This document shows, piece by piece, positions 6,501-15,014 of a stretch of 64,000 nucleotides of DNA. A program made the translations under genes and the position numbers. Where the stretch lies: NCBI RefSeq assembly GCF_049647105.1, contig NZ_JBARWZ010000027.1, positions 20,822 to 84,821 on the forward strand, read 5' to 3'. The notes below the pieces were generated by a model, which saw only the letters and a program-made list of their open reading frames with translations, had not been told where the DNA came from and made no database searches. Numbering within the stretch: position 1 is the stretch's first letter; each line of letters begins with the position of its first letter. This DNA comes from Actinophytocola sp049647105. Lineage in GTDB: Bacteria; Actinomycetota; Actinomycetes; Mycobacteriales; Pseudonocardiaceae.

Positions 6501-6841
6501 GGTCGGATTCCGCTCGACCATCGATCGACCGGCGCATCATTCTGGCTGGTCAGCATGCTCAGTACGTAAAAGCAAGGAAGACAGGGAGGTTGTCCGTCGG
6601 CCTCGAAAGTTCGTTCCGTCGAGATCTGATGTCCGCACAGTGCCAACGCTGAATCGGAAATCAACTGGAACACATGCCGCAGGCCACCCTCGGTCGAAAC
6701 CTTGACAAATCCCATGACGATGCCGCCGTCACATCCACATGGCTGCACACTGTTGCTGCCGTCAACGGACTTCTCTTTGCCGGTTCCCATGCAATCCGGG
6801 CACCGGAATGCGATGACCTCCGTCGAGTTCGGCTCAGTCAT
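6497..6841 (-). CDS. Hypothetical protein with zinc-ribbon-like cysteines
   Basis: This 114-residue protein has CPDCMGTGKEKSVDGSNSVQ followed by PCGCDGG, close to half of a DnaJ-type CxxCxGxG zinc finger. A second possible metal set follows (CGH...CLPC). The central segment KVSTEGGLRHVFQLISDSAL looks like a folded domain. I do not recognise the family. It forms a coupled pair with the small gene downstream. Codon use is less extreme than in the catabolic block that follows, consistent with an accessory origin. Confidence 0.55.
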   Translation of the reverse strand: MTEPNSTEVIAFRCPDCMGTGKEKSVDGSNSVQPCGCDGGIVMGFVKVSTEGGLRHVFQLISDSALALCGHQISTERTFEADGQPPCLPCFYVLSMLTSQNDAPVDRWSSGIRP

Positions 6842-7056
6842 CGGGGGAATTACCTCGGTTCGATCCAGGGGCTGGTACCGGTCGGGTCTTGCTCCTCAAC
6901 CGTGGGGCCAGCCGAGTCGCCGGGTCTATGGCGATTTCTGCATGGCCCATGTGATTTCTGCATAACGCCTGGTCACGGCGTGCGTCGACGTGCAGAAGTT
7001 GATCACTTTGGGTGGTCCGCGGCACGTCAGGCCCGATCGATGAGTCGCTGACCTGG
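6842..7056. other. Intergenic stretch at island/core border
   Basis: No gene is seen. It contains a direct repeat GATTTCTGCAT, two copies about 20 bp apart near 6933-6963, and a GC-rich imperfect stem around 6966-6985. It separates the accessory region from the catabolic block. Confidence 0.4.
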
Positions 7057-8439
7057 CTACCAGGGGCCGGAGGTCAGCTCCCTCGGACGGCCCGGCACGC
7101 CGGGACGGGTCTGCCACGGGTGCGGTCCCGCCAGGGGGCGGTACTCGACGCCCAGTGCGTCCAGCCTTGGCAGGTGGTAGCTCACCAGCCGTCGCTCGAA
7201 CTCCTCGTACGAGCGTTCCCCGGCGCTCCACACCACCTCCGCGAACGCGGCCAACCTCGGGAACGCCGCGTAGTCCACTCGCCGGGGTGAGTCCAGGTGT
7301 TCGGTCCACACCTGCGCCTGCGCGCCCAGCGCCGAGGGCGGCGGCTCGTACGCGTACACGTCCGCCAGCGTGCGTAGGTACCCCACCGGGATCGGCTCGT
7401 CGGGGTGGTCGGACTGGCGGTGGTCCAGGTACAGGTGCTCCTCAGGGCACGCCACCACGTCGTGGTCGCCGGTGTCGACGTGCGGGTGCCAGGCGGCGAC
7501 GATGGTCCGGTCGGGCAGAGCGGGGGACAGGGCCTCGTCCCACACGTAACCTCTGCGGCCCAGTGACTCCAGGTGTTCGACGAGACCGCTGATGAACCAG
7601 TCGTGCGACGCATCCGTGGTCGGGACCTCGTCGCCGCCCACGCAGATCACCTCCGACGGGAAGATCTCCGTCACGTGGGTCAGGACACGGCGGTAGAAGT
7701 CCAGCACCTCGTCGGTCATCGCGAGGGCGTTGTCGTTGATGCCCCAGCTCGTCATGACCGCCAGTTGCCGGCCGGTCGCGCCCAGCCACGGGTACGCCGC
7801 GATCGCCGCCTGGCTGTGGCCCGGCACGTCGACCTCCGGCATCACCGTGATGTGCCGCGCCGCCGCGTACGCCACGATCTCCCGCAGGTCGTCGACCGGG
7901 TAGTAGCCGCCGTGCGGTCGGCCGTCGTGGTCTGGGGTGCCATCCGGCTGGCGACCGGTCCACGAGCCGTGCCGCCACGCGCCCACCGTCGTCAGCCGGG
8001 GGAACTCCGGGACCTCGATGCGCCAGCCCTGGTCGTCGGTGAGGTGGAGGTGCAGGACGTTCAAGCGGTGTGCGGCCATCAGGTCCAGGAACCGCAGCAC
8101 CGCGTACTTCGGCATGAAGTGCCGTGCCACGTCGAGCAGACAGCCGCGCCAGCCGAACCTCGGCCAGTCCTCGACCACGCCGCAGGGAAGGGGATCGCCG
8201 GGCAGCTCCACCGCGCGGAACGCCGACGGGCCACGTAACTGGCGCAGTGCCTGGTGACCGTAGAACTCGCCCGCCGCGTCCGCCGCCTCGATGCGCACCC
8301 CGGACCCGTCGATCGTCAGCCGGAAGCCCGACGGGGGCAACGACACGTCCCTGGCGCACACGGACGAACCGCCGGCCGACGTGCCGCCCGCCGGGGTGAC
8401 CCGTACCGGGCGCGGCAGCAGCCCATCGAACCCGGTCAT
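7057..8439 (-). CDS. GH20 beta-N-acetylhexosaminidase, cytoplasmic
   Basis: This 460-residue protein has an N-terminal GH20b-like segment. A TIM barrel follows, with the family motif WRGCLLDVARHFMP, then HLHLTDDQGWRIE, and the catalytic Asp-Glu pair in VICVGGDEVPTT. It removes terminal beta-GlcNAc/GalNAc from oligosaccharides by substrate-assisted catalysis. No signal peptide is present, so it should act on imported chitooligosaccharides. ATG 8437-8439 overlaps the permease stop (ATGA); the longer upstream frame is antisense noise. It is the last gene of the binding protein-permease-permease operon. Within the proposed pathway it would release the oxidised end unit from chitobionate-type oligomers. 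Confidence 0.92.
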   Translation of the reverse strand: MTGFDGLLPRPVRVTPAGGTSAGGSSVCARDVSLPPSGFRLTIDGSGVRIEAADAAGEFYGHQALRQLRGPSAFRAVELPGDPLPCGVVEDWPRFGWRGCLLDVARHFMPKYAVLRFLDLMAAHRLNVLHLHLTDDQGWRIEVPEFPRLTTVGAWRHGSWTGRQPDGTPDHDGRPHGGYYPVDDLREIVAYAAARHITVMPEVDVPGHSQAAIAAYPWLGATGRQLAVMTSWGINDNALAMTDEVLDFYRRVLTHVTEIFPSEVICVGGDEVPTTDASHDWFISGLVEHLESLGRRGYVWDEALSPALPDRTIVAAWHPHVDTGDHDVVACPEEHLYLDHRQSDHPDEPIPVGYLRTLADVYAYEPPPSALGAQAQVWTEHLDSPRRVDYAAFPRLAAFAEVVWSAGERSYEEFERRLVSYHLPRLDALGVEYRPLAGPHPWQTRPGVPGRPRELTSGPW

Positions 8440-9275
8440 CCCTTCACCGCCCCGGCCATGCCGGACACCAGATGTCGTTGCACGATCAGGAAGAACGCCA
8501 GCACCGGCAACGTCATCAGCGTCGAGCCCGCCATGATCGCGCCCCAGTCCTGCTCCTCCGGCTTGAAGAACACCAGCAGCCCCAACGGCAGCGTCCGGTT
8601 GCCGGTGCCGGAGATGAGGAACGTCTTGGCGAAGAGAAAGTCGTTCCAGGCGTGGATGAACGACACCACGCTCGCCGCCACCAGCCCCGGCGCGACCAGC
8701 GGGAACAACACCTGCCACGTGAACCGGAACCGGGACGCGCCGTCGAGTGCGGCCGCCTCCGCCAGCTCCTCCGGCACCGTCGCCACGAAGCCACGCAGCA
8801 GCCAGATCGCGAACGGCAGGCTGAACGCCAGGTGCACCACCACGAGCGCGCCGAGCCGGTTCAACCCGATCGCGGGCACCACGTCACCGAACGACCGCAT
8901 CAGGAAGAACAACGGGATGGTCAGCGCCTCCACCGGCACCATCTGCGCCACCAGCAACATCACCAGCAACACGGTGCGGCCGCGGAACCGGAACCTGGTC
9001 AGCGCCACCGCCGACAGGAACGACACGGCCAGCGACAGCGCCACCACCAGCACCGCGACCACGAGGCTGTTCACGAAGTACAGCCCGAAGTTCTCCACGT
9101 CGAGCACGCGCCGGAAGCTGTCCAGAGTCGGCGCGCCGGTCCACGGCCGGGGGTTCGCCGACTGCACCTCGCCCGCCGGTTTGAGTGCCGACAGCACCAT
9201 CCAGTACAGCGGAAACGCCACCACCGCCGCGATCACCACGCACGCGACGTCGGCGACGAGCTGCCCGCGCCTCAT
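8436..9275 (-). CDS. Sugar ABC transporter permease (MalG/DasC-type)
   Basis: This 279-residue inner-membrane protein has six predicted transmembrane segments. The cytoplasmic EAA loop is EAAALDGASRFRFTWQVLFP, which docks with the ATPase. The sequence fits the CUT1 class for oligosaccharides. It overlaps its neighbours by 4 bp on both sides, so it is stoichiometrically coupled with the other permease and the hexosaminidase. No ATPase gene is present here; in actinomycetes such importers share the MsiK ATPase, which would be encoded elsewhere. Confidence 0.9.
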   Translation of the reverse strand: MRRGQLVADVACVVIAAVVAFPLYWMVLSALKPAGEVQSANPRPWTGAPTLDSFRRVLDVENFGLYFVNSLVVAVLVVALSLAVSFLSAVALTRFRFRGRTVLLVMLLVAQMVPVEALTIPLFFLMRSFGDVVPAIGLNRLGALVVVHLAFSLPFAIWLLRGFVATVPEELAEAAALDGASRFRFTWQVLFPLVAPGLVAASVVSFIHAWNDFLFAKTFLISGTGNRTLPLGLLVFFKPEEQDWGAIMAGSTLMTLPVLAFFLIVQRHLVSGMAGAVKG

Positions 9276-10171
9276 CGCACACCCCGCTGCGCCCGCACGT
9301 ACAAGCCGGTGATCAACAGCAACAGGACGGTCATGACGACGCCGATCGCCGCGCCAAGCCCGTACTCCTCACCGGCGAACGCCTTCTGGTACGCGAACAC
9401 GTTCAGCACCAGGTTCTGCCCGGCCACGCCGCCACCGTTCGTCATCACGTAGATCTGCGTGAACACCTTGAAGTCCCAGATGATCGACTGGATCGTCGCG
9501 ATCAGCAGCAGTGGCCGCAGGATCGGCAGGATCACCGTGGTGGCCGTGCGGCGGGCCGACGCGCCGTCCAGCGCCGCGGCCTCCAGTACCTCGCCGGGGA
9601 TCGCCTTGATGCCCGCGTACATGGTGACCAGCACGAACGGGAACGAGCACCAGATGATCTCGGCGGCGACCAGGCCGAACGCGGAGTACCGCTCGAAGGT
9701 CCAGGAGTGGCCGCGCATCCCGTCGAGGCCGAGGCCCGCGAGCACCTCGTTGACGAGCCCGAAGTCCTGGTCGAACAGGAACAGCCACACGTACGAACCC
9801 GCCATCGTCGGCGTCGCCCACGCGCCGAGAGCGGCGAGGAACAGCAGCGTTCTCGGCACCGCGCGGGCGCGGTTCGCGAGCACGGCCAGCGCGGTGCCGA
9901 CGAGCAGCGTGCCGAGCACACAGACCGAGGCGAACACGATCGTCGTGAGCAGCACGTCCCAGAACCGGGGGTCGGACAGGAGCGTGACGTAGTTGTCCAG
10001 CCCGATGAACACGAGCGGTGCCGCGCCGCTGGCCTGCGGCTGGCCGTAGTCGTACAGCGAGATGACGACCAGCTGGTAGATCGGGTACGCCATCAGCGCC
10101 AGCAGCACGACCGCGGCGGGCAGCAGGTACCGGAGGGCGGCGGGCCCGTCCCGCCGGTGCGCGAACGCCAT
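9272..10171 (-). CDS. Sugar ABC transporter permease (MalF/DasB-type)
   Basis: A 299-residue membrane protein with about six transmembrane segments and the EAA motif EAAALDGASARRTATTVILP. It pairs with the permease at 8436. The start ATG (10169-10171) shares a base with the stop of the binding-protein gene (TGATG), so reinitiation is likely. The much longer frame reading through to 11554 in this register is antisense/other-frame noise of GC-rich DNA. The substrate is inferred from context to be chitobiose or oxidised chitooligosaccharide. Confidence 0.9.
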   Translation of the reverse strand: MAFAHRRDGPAALRYLLPAAVVLLALMAYPIYQLVVISLYDYGQPQASGAAPLVFIGLDNYVTLLSDPRFWDVLLTTIVFASVCVLGTLLVGTALAVLANRARAVPRTLLFLAALGAWATPTMAGSYVWLFLFDQDFGLVNEVLAGLGLDGMRGHSWTFERYSAFGLVAAEIIWCSFPFVLVTMYAGIKAIPGEVLEAAALDGASARRTATTVILPILRPLLLIATIQSIIWDFKVFTQIYVMTNGGGVAGQNLVLNVFAYQKAFAGEEYGLGAAIGVVMTVLLLLITGLYVRAQRGVR

Positions 10172-11460
10172 CAGCTGCCGAAGGCTTCGTTCATCTCGGC
10201 CGCCGCCGCGCTGGTGGCCGCGGCCACGTCCAGCTGTCCGGTCGCGACCTGCTGGACCGTCGTCGGCAGCACGCCTGCCGCGTCGATCTTCGTCCAGGCC
10301 GGGGTGGACGGCACGAACCTGGTGCCGCTCTGGACGGTCTCGATGAACGGCCCGAGGAACTCGTCGTCGGCGGCGATGCGATCCTGCACGTCGGCGAACG
10401 TCGGCATGTTGCCCATCGCCCCGAACATCTTCTCCTGGTAGGCCTTGCCACCCAGCAGTTTCACGAAGTCCAGCGCGAGCGTGCGCTTCTTGCTTGAGGT
10501 GAACACGCCGAGCAGGTTGCCACCAGCGAACGCGGGGGCGATGGAGCCGGACTCCTTGCCGGGCAACGGAACCACGGCATACCTGCCCGTGACCGCACCC
10601 GCGTCGACCGCGGCCCGGTTGAAGTCGCCGCCGATCGTCATTGCGGCCTTGCCACCGGCGAACGCGGCGACCGACTGGCTGCCGGTGAGCTGCGCGCACG
10701 CGGCGGGCGGGCAGATGTCGTCGCTGATCAGCTCCGCGTACTGGCCGAGCCCGGCGCGCGCCTGTTCCGAGTCGATCGTGGCCCGCCAGGCGTCGCCGTC
10801 CTGTTCGGCCACGTCGCCGCCGTTGGCCCAGATGTAGGGCAGGAGCGCGAACTGGTACTTGCCGCCGACCGCGATCCCGTACAGCTCGGGCTTGGCGGCC
10901 CGGATCCGCCGCGCGGTCGCGGTCAGCTCGTCGAGTGTCGTCGGCGGCTTCAGGCCGAGCTCGGTGAAGACGTCTGTCCGGTAGTAGAGCGCGCGGGTGC
11001 CGGTGAACCAGGGGATGCCGTAGGTCCTGCCGTCCACTGTGGCCGTGTCGAGGACCTCGGGCACCAGGTCCTTGCTGTCGGGCCATTTCTCCAGGTCGGC
11101 GGTGAGGTCGGCGAACCCGTTGGACGCCGTGTAGCCCGCAAGGTCGGTGTTGCCGAACTCGGCGAGATCGGGTGCGCTGGCCTTGTCGTTGAAGGCACCG
11201 TTGAAGCGGGTGGCGCGGCCGTCGACGGGCAGGTACTCGACGTTGACGGTGACGCCGTCGTGTGCCATCTCGAACTCGGCCTTCGCCTCGTCGACCACGG
11301 CTTCCTTGGCGGCGTTGGACGCCTCCTGGAACAGCCAGACCCGCAGCTCGCCGGTGGTCTCCTCGCCCTGCCGCGCGGTGTCGTTCGATGCCTGCGGTGG
11401 CGCGCAACCGATCGCGAGCGCGCCGAGAGCGGCAACCGCGAGTGTCCGTCGGAACCTCAT
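10171..11460 (-). CDS. Sugar-binding lipoprotein of ABC transporter (DasA/NgcE-like)
   Basis: This 429-residue protein begins MRFRRTLAVAALGALAIGCA with a lipobox (LAIGC), so it is a lipid-anchored extracellular binding protein. The body has family-1 solute-binding features such as LRVWLFQEASNAAKEAVVDE, and YGIPWFTGTRALYYRTDVF, where Trp/Tyr residues stack on sugars. ATG 11458-11460 was chosen because the alternative start at 11508 would place the tandem TTGC boxes inside the gene. It leads the operon with two permeases and GH20, and the boxes lie 13 bp upstream. The ligand is probably a chitooligosaccharide, native or oxidised. Confidence 0.9.
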   Translation of the reverse strand: MRFRRTLAVAALGALAIGCAPPQASNDTARQGEETTGELRVWLFQEASNAAKEAVVDEAKAEFEMAHDGVTVNVEYLPVDGRATRFNGAFNDKASAPDLAEFGNTDLAGYTASNGFADLTADLEKWPDSKDLVPEVLDTATVDGRTYGIPWFTGTRALYYRTDVFTELGLKPPTTLDELTATARRIRAAKPELYGIAVGGKYQFALLPYIWANGGDVAEQDGDAWRATIDSEQARAGLGQYAELISDDICPPAACAQLTGSQSVAAFAGGKAAMTIGGDFNRAAVDAGAVTGRYAVVPLPGKESGSIAPAFAGGNLLGVFTSSKKRTLALDFVKLLGGKAYQEKMFGAMGNMPTFADVQDRIAADDEFLGPFIETVQSGTRFVPSTPAWTKIDAAGVLPTTVQQVATGQLDVAAATSAAAAEMNEAFGS

Positions 11461-11472
11461 GCTGGGCCTCCG

Positions 11473-11508
11473 TTGCACTATGCGCAATGGACGTTTTGCA
11501 CTCCGCAA
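11473..11508. promoter_or_regulatory. Tandem TTGC-N-GCAA boxes, transporter operon
   Basis: TTGCACTATGCGCAA at 11473-11487 (TTGC-N7-GCAA) and TTGCACTCCGCAA at 11496-11508 (N5), starting 23 bp apart. They lie directly before the binding-protein gene. Matching boxes occur at 17920-17955 beside the IclR-containing operon, so they are probably the operators of that IclR regulator. Confidence 0.68.
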
Positions 11509-11554
11509 CGGATGCTAGAGAGGTGCCACCACCGGACACAAGGGTCTGGACCAA

Positions 11555-11953
11555 TCAGCGCGCGGCGACGAGCACGGTCACGACCACGACGACACAGGCG
11601 AGGATGATCGCGGGCACCCACCACCCGGCCATGAGCGCGCCGAGCACGATGAGCCCGCCGCTGCCGAGGACGATCCCGGTGCCGTTGCTGGCGCCCGTCG
11701 GCGTCTCCGCTCTCACACGGCTGCCAGGAGTCGCTGTCCAGGCGTCGCGTTCCTCGCCGATCAGCGGGTGCGGAGAGGGCAGGTCGGCGAAGAGGGCACG
11801 GAGGTCGGCACGCGTCTGCGCGGCACGCACGAGGTCCTGACGCCGGTCGTACTCGGTCGTCGTCAGGTGTTCCTCGTCCCGGTGCTCGGACAGCGCCCGA
11901 AGCGCCACCTTCCGGTCGGCGCTGTCCACCCAGAGTTCGTCGTCGTCACTCAT
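11555..11953 (-). CDS. DUF1707 domain membrane protein
   Basis: A 132-residue protein. Its N-terminal DUF1707 domain (LWVDSADRKVALRALSEHRD, TTTEYDRRQDLVRAAQTRAD, LRALFADLP) is the usual actinomycete helix set. A linker and a C-terminal hydrophobic hairpin follow (VLGSGGLIVLGALMAGWW and the next segment). DUF1707 proteins are small membrane-associated proteins of unknown role. ATG 11951-11953 overlaps the lactonase stop by 4 bp, so it ends that operon. It may be a passenger rather than a pathway enzyme. Confidence 0.85.
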   Translation of the reverse strand: MSDDDELWVDSADRKVALRALSEHRDEEHLTTTEYDRRQDLVRAAQTRADLRALFADLPSPHPLIGEERDAWTATPGSRVRAETPTGASNGTGIVLGSGGLIVLGALMAGWWVPAIILACVVVVVTVLVAAR

Positions 11954-12990
11954 GCCCAGGCGACGATACCGACCGACGGCACCGTTGCCGACCCCTCCAT
12001 CGGACCGAGCGTGCCCGTGGCCGGGTCGCGGGGGAGCCACGTGACCGTGCCGGAGTTCTGGTTCGACACGTAGATCCGCTGTTCGTCCTGGCTGAGCGTG
12101 AAGTGGCGTGGCCAGTCGCCGCCGGTCGGCGTGGCGCCAAGCGCGGTGAGCTGGTCGCCGGTCACGGCGAACGCGGCGATCGTGTTGTCACCGCGGTTCG
12201 ACGCGTACACGAACCGGCCATCGGAGCTGACCGCGATCTCCGCGGGGAAGTTGCCGCCCTGCGCGGTCGGGATGACCTGGCCCGGGGTGAGCGTGCCGTC
12301 GGCCCACGTCGCGACGGTGATCTCCGGGCGCAGCTCCCCGAGCACGTAGACGAGCGGCTCGGACGGGTGGAAGGCCAGGTGGCGTGGGCCCGCACCGGTG
12401 GGGAGCCGCAGTTGCTGGTGCTGGGTGAGCACGCCGTCGGTGAGCCCGTACACGTACACCGAGTCGGCGCCGAGGTCGACCGCCAGCACCCATCGACCCG
12501 TCGGATCGGGGAGAACCTGGTGCGCGTGCGGATCGCGGTCGGTGCCAACGTGCTGGACGAGGTCGGTCCGCTCGCCGATCGTGCCGTCGTCGTCGCGCCG
12601 GTGCACGGCGACCGAGCCGGAGCTGTAGTTCGCGGTCAGCAGGTAGCCGTCCGGATGCACAGAAAGGTGGGTCGGGCCCGCGCCGCCGCTCGACGCCGTG
12701 TTCAGCACCGTGTTCGTGGTGCGGTCGAGCGCGGTGACGCGGCCCTGTCCTTCGTTGGTGGTGTAAAGGAACCGGTCGTGGAAGGCGAGGAACGACGCGT
12801 CCGGCACACCGGCGACCGTGCCGGTGACCGTCAGTGTCCCGTCGTCGCCCACCTCGCCGGTCCGCAGGTCGCCGCCGAAGGTGCCGAGGTACACGGTGGA
12901 CGGTGCGGCGAGCTCGCCGCCGGTGCGGGCCATCGCGAACGCGGCCGTCGCGAAACCCGCGTACCCGAGGAACTCTCGTCGGTCCAGCAT
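11950..12990 (-). CDS. Tat-exported beta-propeller lactonase
   Basis: This 346-residue protein is of the 6-phosphogluconolactonase/YbhE (Lactonase_7) family. It has repeated blades such as VYLGTFGGDLRTGEVGDDG, AGPTHLSVHPDGYLLTANYS, GPRHLAFHPSEPLVYVLGEL and WPRHFTLSQDEQRIYVSNQN. The N-terminus MLDRREFLGYAGFATAAFAM is a short twin-arginine signal, so the enzyme is probably exported rather than cytoplasmic. Family members hydrolyse sugar delta-lactones. LPMO attack at C1 of chitin gives a lactone in equilibrium with the aldonic acid, so this enzyme could open that lactone outside the cell. The start shares a base with the GntP stop. Confidence 0.85.
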   Translation of the reverse strand: MLDRREFLGYAGFATAAFAMARTGGELAAPSTVYLGTFGGDLRTGEVGDDGTLTVTGTVAGVPDASFLAFHDRFLYTTNEGQGRVTALDRTTNTVLNTASSGGAGPTHLSVHPDGYLLTANYSSGSVAVHRRDDDGTIGERTDLVQHVGTDRDPHAHQVLPDPTGRWVLAVDLGADSVYVYGLTDGVLTQHQQLRLPTGAGPRHLAFHPSEPLVYVLGELRPEITVATWADGTLTPGQVIPTAQGGNFPAEIAVSSDGRFVYASNRGDNTIAAFAVTGDQLTALGATPTGGDWPRHFTLSQDEQRIYVSNQNSGTVTWLPRDPATGTLGPMEGSATVPSVGIVAWA

Positions 12991-14384
12991 CAGATCACCG
13001 CCATGAGGATTGCCGCGACGGCGAAGCCGACCACGGAAAGGATGGTCTCCAGCACGGTCCACGTCTTCAACGTGTCCTTCACCGAGATGCCGAAGTACCG
13101 CGACACGATCCAGAATCCACCGTCGTTGACGTGCGACGCGATGATCGAACCGGCACAGATCGCCGCCGCGATCAGCGCCAGCTGGGGTTGTGAGTAGCCG
13201 ACGTCCTTGATCGTCGGGCCGATGATGGCGGCCGACGCGGCGATGGCGGCGGTGGCCGAGCCCTGGGCGATGCGCAGGCCGCAGCTGATCACGTACGCCG
13301 CGAAGATCACCGGCAGGCCCGCGTCGTGCAGGCTGTCGGCGATCACGTCGCCGATGCCGGTCGCCTTCAGCACCGCGCCGTAGAACGCGCCCGCGCCGAC
13401 GACCAGCAGGATCATGCCGACCGGGCGCAGCGACGCCGCGCTCAGTTCCGCGGCCTGCGACTTCGTCATGCCGCGCCGGTAACCCAGGAGCCAGAACGCC
13501 AGCAGCACCGCGATGGTCAGCGCGACCGCCGGGGTGCCGATGAAGTTCGCGACGCCGACGGCCGTCGAGCCCTCGGGTAACAGGATGCTGCCGAACGTGC
13601 CGGCCAGGATCAGCACCAGCGGGATCGCGATGATGCCCACGACCAGGCCCAGCCCAGGCTCGTCGCCGTCGCGCTCGGTCTTCGCCGCCGCCAGCATGTC
13701 CTCCGGGACCGGGATGTCGATCCGCTTGCCGATCCACGACGAGAACAGCACGCCGCCGAGGTACCAGGCGGGGATGGCGCACACCGCGCCCATCAGGATC
13801 ACCCAGCCGAGGTCCACCCCGAGAAGTCCCGCTGCCGCAACGGGTCCCGGGTGTGGTGGCAGGAAAGCGTGCGTCACCGACAGGCCGGCGAGCAGCGGGA
13901 GGCAGTACAGCAGGATCGACTTGCCGCCCTGCTTGGCCGCCACGTACACGAGCGGCGCGAGCACGAAGATGCCGACGTCGAAGAACACCGGCACGCCGAA
14001 GATCAGCCCGGCGAGCCCCATGGCGAGCGGTGCGCGGTTCTCACCCAGCGCCCGCAGCAGCGACCTGGTCAGCACCTGCGCGCCGCCCGACGCCTCCAGG
14101 ATCGCGCCGAGCATCGTGCCCAGCCCGATGATCGCCGCGATGTGGCCGAGGATGCCGCCGAAACCCGTCTCCAGCAACGACTCGCCAGGTTTCTGCGCCG
14201 AGCCGACCAGCGACTGCACCGGCAGCCCGGCCGCGAGCGCGGTCAGCAGGCCGATCACCAGCAACGCGATGAACGGCTCGACCTTCCACTTGATGATCAT
14301 CAACAGCAGGGCCGCGATACCGATCGCGGCGAGCAGCAGTAACCCCGGTGTGGAGTGCTGCAGCCAATCAACCAACCCCGACAT
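12990..14384 (-). CDS. GntP-family gluconate:H+ symporter-like permease
   Basis: This 464-residue protein has about 12-14 transmembrane segments and GntP-family motifs (FGVPVFFDVGIFVLAPLVYV, HAFLPPHPGPVAAAGLLGVD, ASHVNDGGFWIVSRYF). These symporters take up gluconate and other sugar acids by proton symport. It lies 8 bp after the KDPG aldolase gene and before the lactonase gene. In this operon the likely cargo is a 2-amino or 2-acetamido aldonate (glucosaminate or N-acetylglucosaminate). Plain gluconate is the conservative alternative. Confidence 0.9.
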   Translation of the reverse strand: MSGLVDWLQHSTPGLLLLAAIGIAALLLMIIKWKVEPFIALLVIGLLTALAAGLPVQSLVGSAQKPGESLLETGFGGILGHIAAIIGLGTMLGAILEASGGAQVLTRSLLRALGENRAPLAMGLAGLIFGVPVFFDVGIFVLAPLVYVAAKQGGKSILLYCLPLLAGLSVTHAFLPPHPGPVAAAGLLGVDLGWVILMGAVCAIPAWYLGGVLFSSWIGKRIDIPVPEDMLAAAKTERDGDEPGLGLVVGIIAIPLVLILAGTFGSILLPEGSTAVGVANFIGTPAVALTIAVLLAFWLLGYRRGMTKSQAAELSAASLRPVGMILLVVGAGAFYGAVLKATGIGDVIADSLHDAGLPVIFAAYVISCGLRIAQGSATAAIAASAAIIGPTIKDVGYSQPQLALIAAAICAGSIIASHVNDGGFWIVSRYFGISVKDTLKTWTVLETILSVVGFAVAAILMAVI

Positions 14385-14392
14385 TGGTCTCC

Positions 14393-15013
14393 TTATTGAG
14401 CGATAGCTGAGAGGAATTCCTTCGCGCGCTGCCCGATCTCCTCGAATCTCGACTCGGCGGCCAGTTTCGGTCCCACCACACCACTTCCGGCGGTGACGGC
14501 GATCGCGCCGTTCGCCAGGTACGACGCCGCGTTCTCCGCGTTCAGGCCACCCGTGGCCACCAGGTGCACGTCCGGGTACGGCCCGAGCAGGTCGCTGAAG
14601 TACACCGGGCCGAGCCGTGCCGCTGGGAACACCTTCACCGCCGCCGCGCCGAGGTCGACCGCGGTCGCGACCTCGGTCGGTGTCATCGCGCCCAGCACGA
14701 CCGGGATGTCATGGCGCACCGCCTCTTCCGCGACCGCGGCACGCAGACCCGGGGTGAGCAGGAACGTCGCGCCCGCGTTGATCGCGTCGCGGGCGTCCTG
14801 TTCGGACATCACGGTGCCCGCACCCAGGATCAGACCGTCCACCCGCGACGCCTGCTCGATGAGCCGGGGCGCGTCCGGCGTGGTCAGCGCGAACTCGACG
14901 ATCGGCATGCCGGCCTCGACGAGGGTCCGCGCGAGCCCAACGGGGTCGGGGATGATCGGCGCGCGGATGATGCACAGCGCACGCCGGGCCTCCAGCTCCG
15001 CGAGCAGGTGCAT
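14393..15013 (-). CDS. eda: 2-keto-3-deoxy-6-phosphogluconate aldolase (Eda-type)
   Basis: This 206-residue protein is of the KDPG/KHG aldolase family. It has IVEFALTTPDAPRLIEQASR, GAGTVMSEQDARDAINAGAT and LTPGL. The Schiff-base Lys lies in AAAVKVFPAARLGPVYFSDL, followed by LVATGGLNAENAASYLANGA. It cleaves KDPG to pyruvate and glyceraldehyde-3-phosphate. It is in one operon with the deacylase, the PLP deaminase and GntP, and close to a KDG kinase gene on the other strand. Together these form the lower half of a sugar-acid pathway. A few members prefer the galactonate epimer, which sequence alone cannot exclude. Confidence 0.9.
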   Translation of the reverse strand: MHLLAELEARRALCIIRAPIIPDPVGLARTLVEAGMPIVEFALTTPDAPRLIEQASRVDGLILGAGTVMSEQDARDAINAGATFLLTPGLRAAVAEEAVRHDIPVVLGAMTPTEVATAVDLGAAAVKVFPAARLGPVYFSDLLGPYPDVHLVATGGLNAENAASYLANGAIAVTAGSGVVGPKLAAESRFEEIGQRAKEFLSAIAQ

Positions 15014-15014
15014 G

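Noticed and set aside
9185..10441. Long plus-strand frames over the ABC permease genes
   Set aside because: Arg/His/Gln-rich shadows of high-GC antisense; the minus-strand permeases have clear families.
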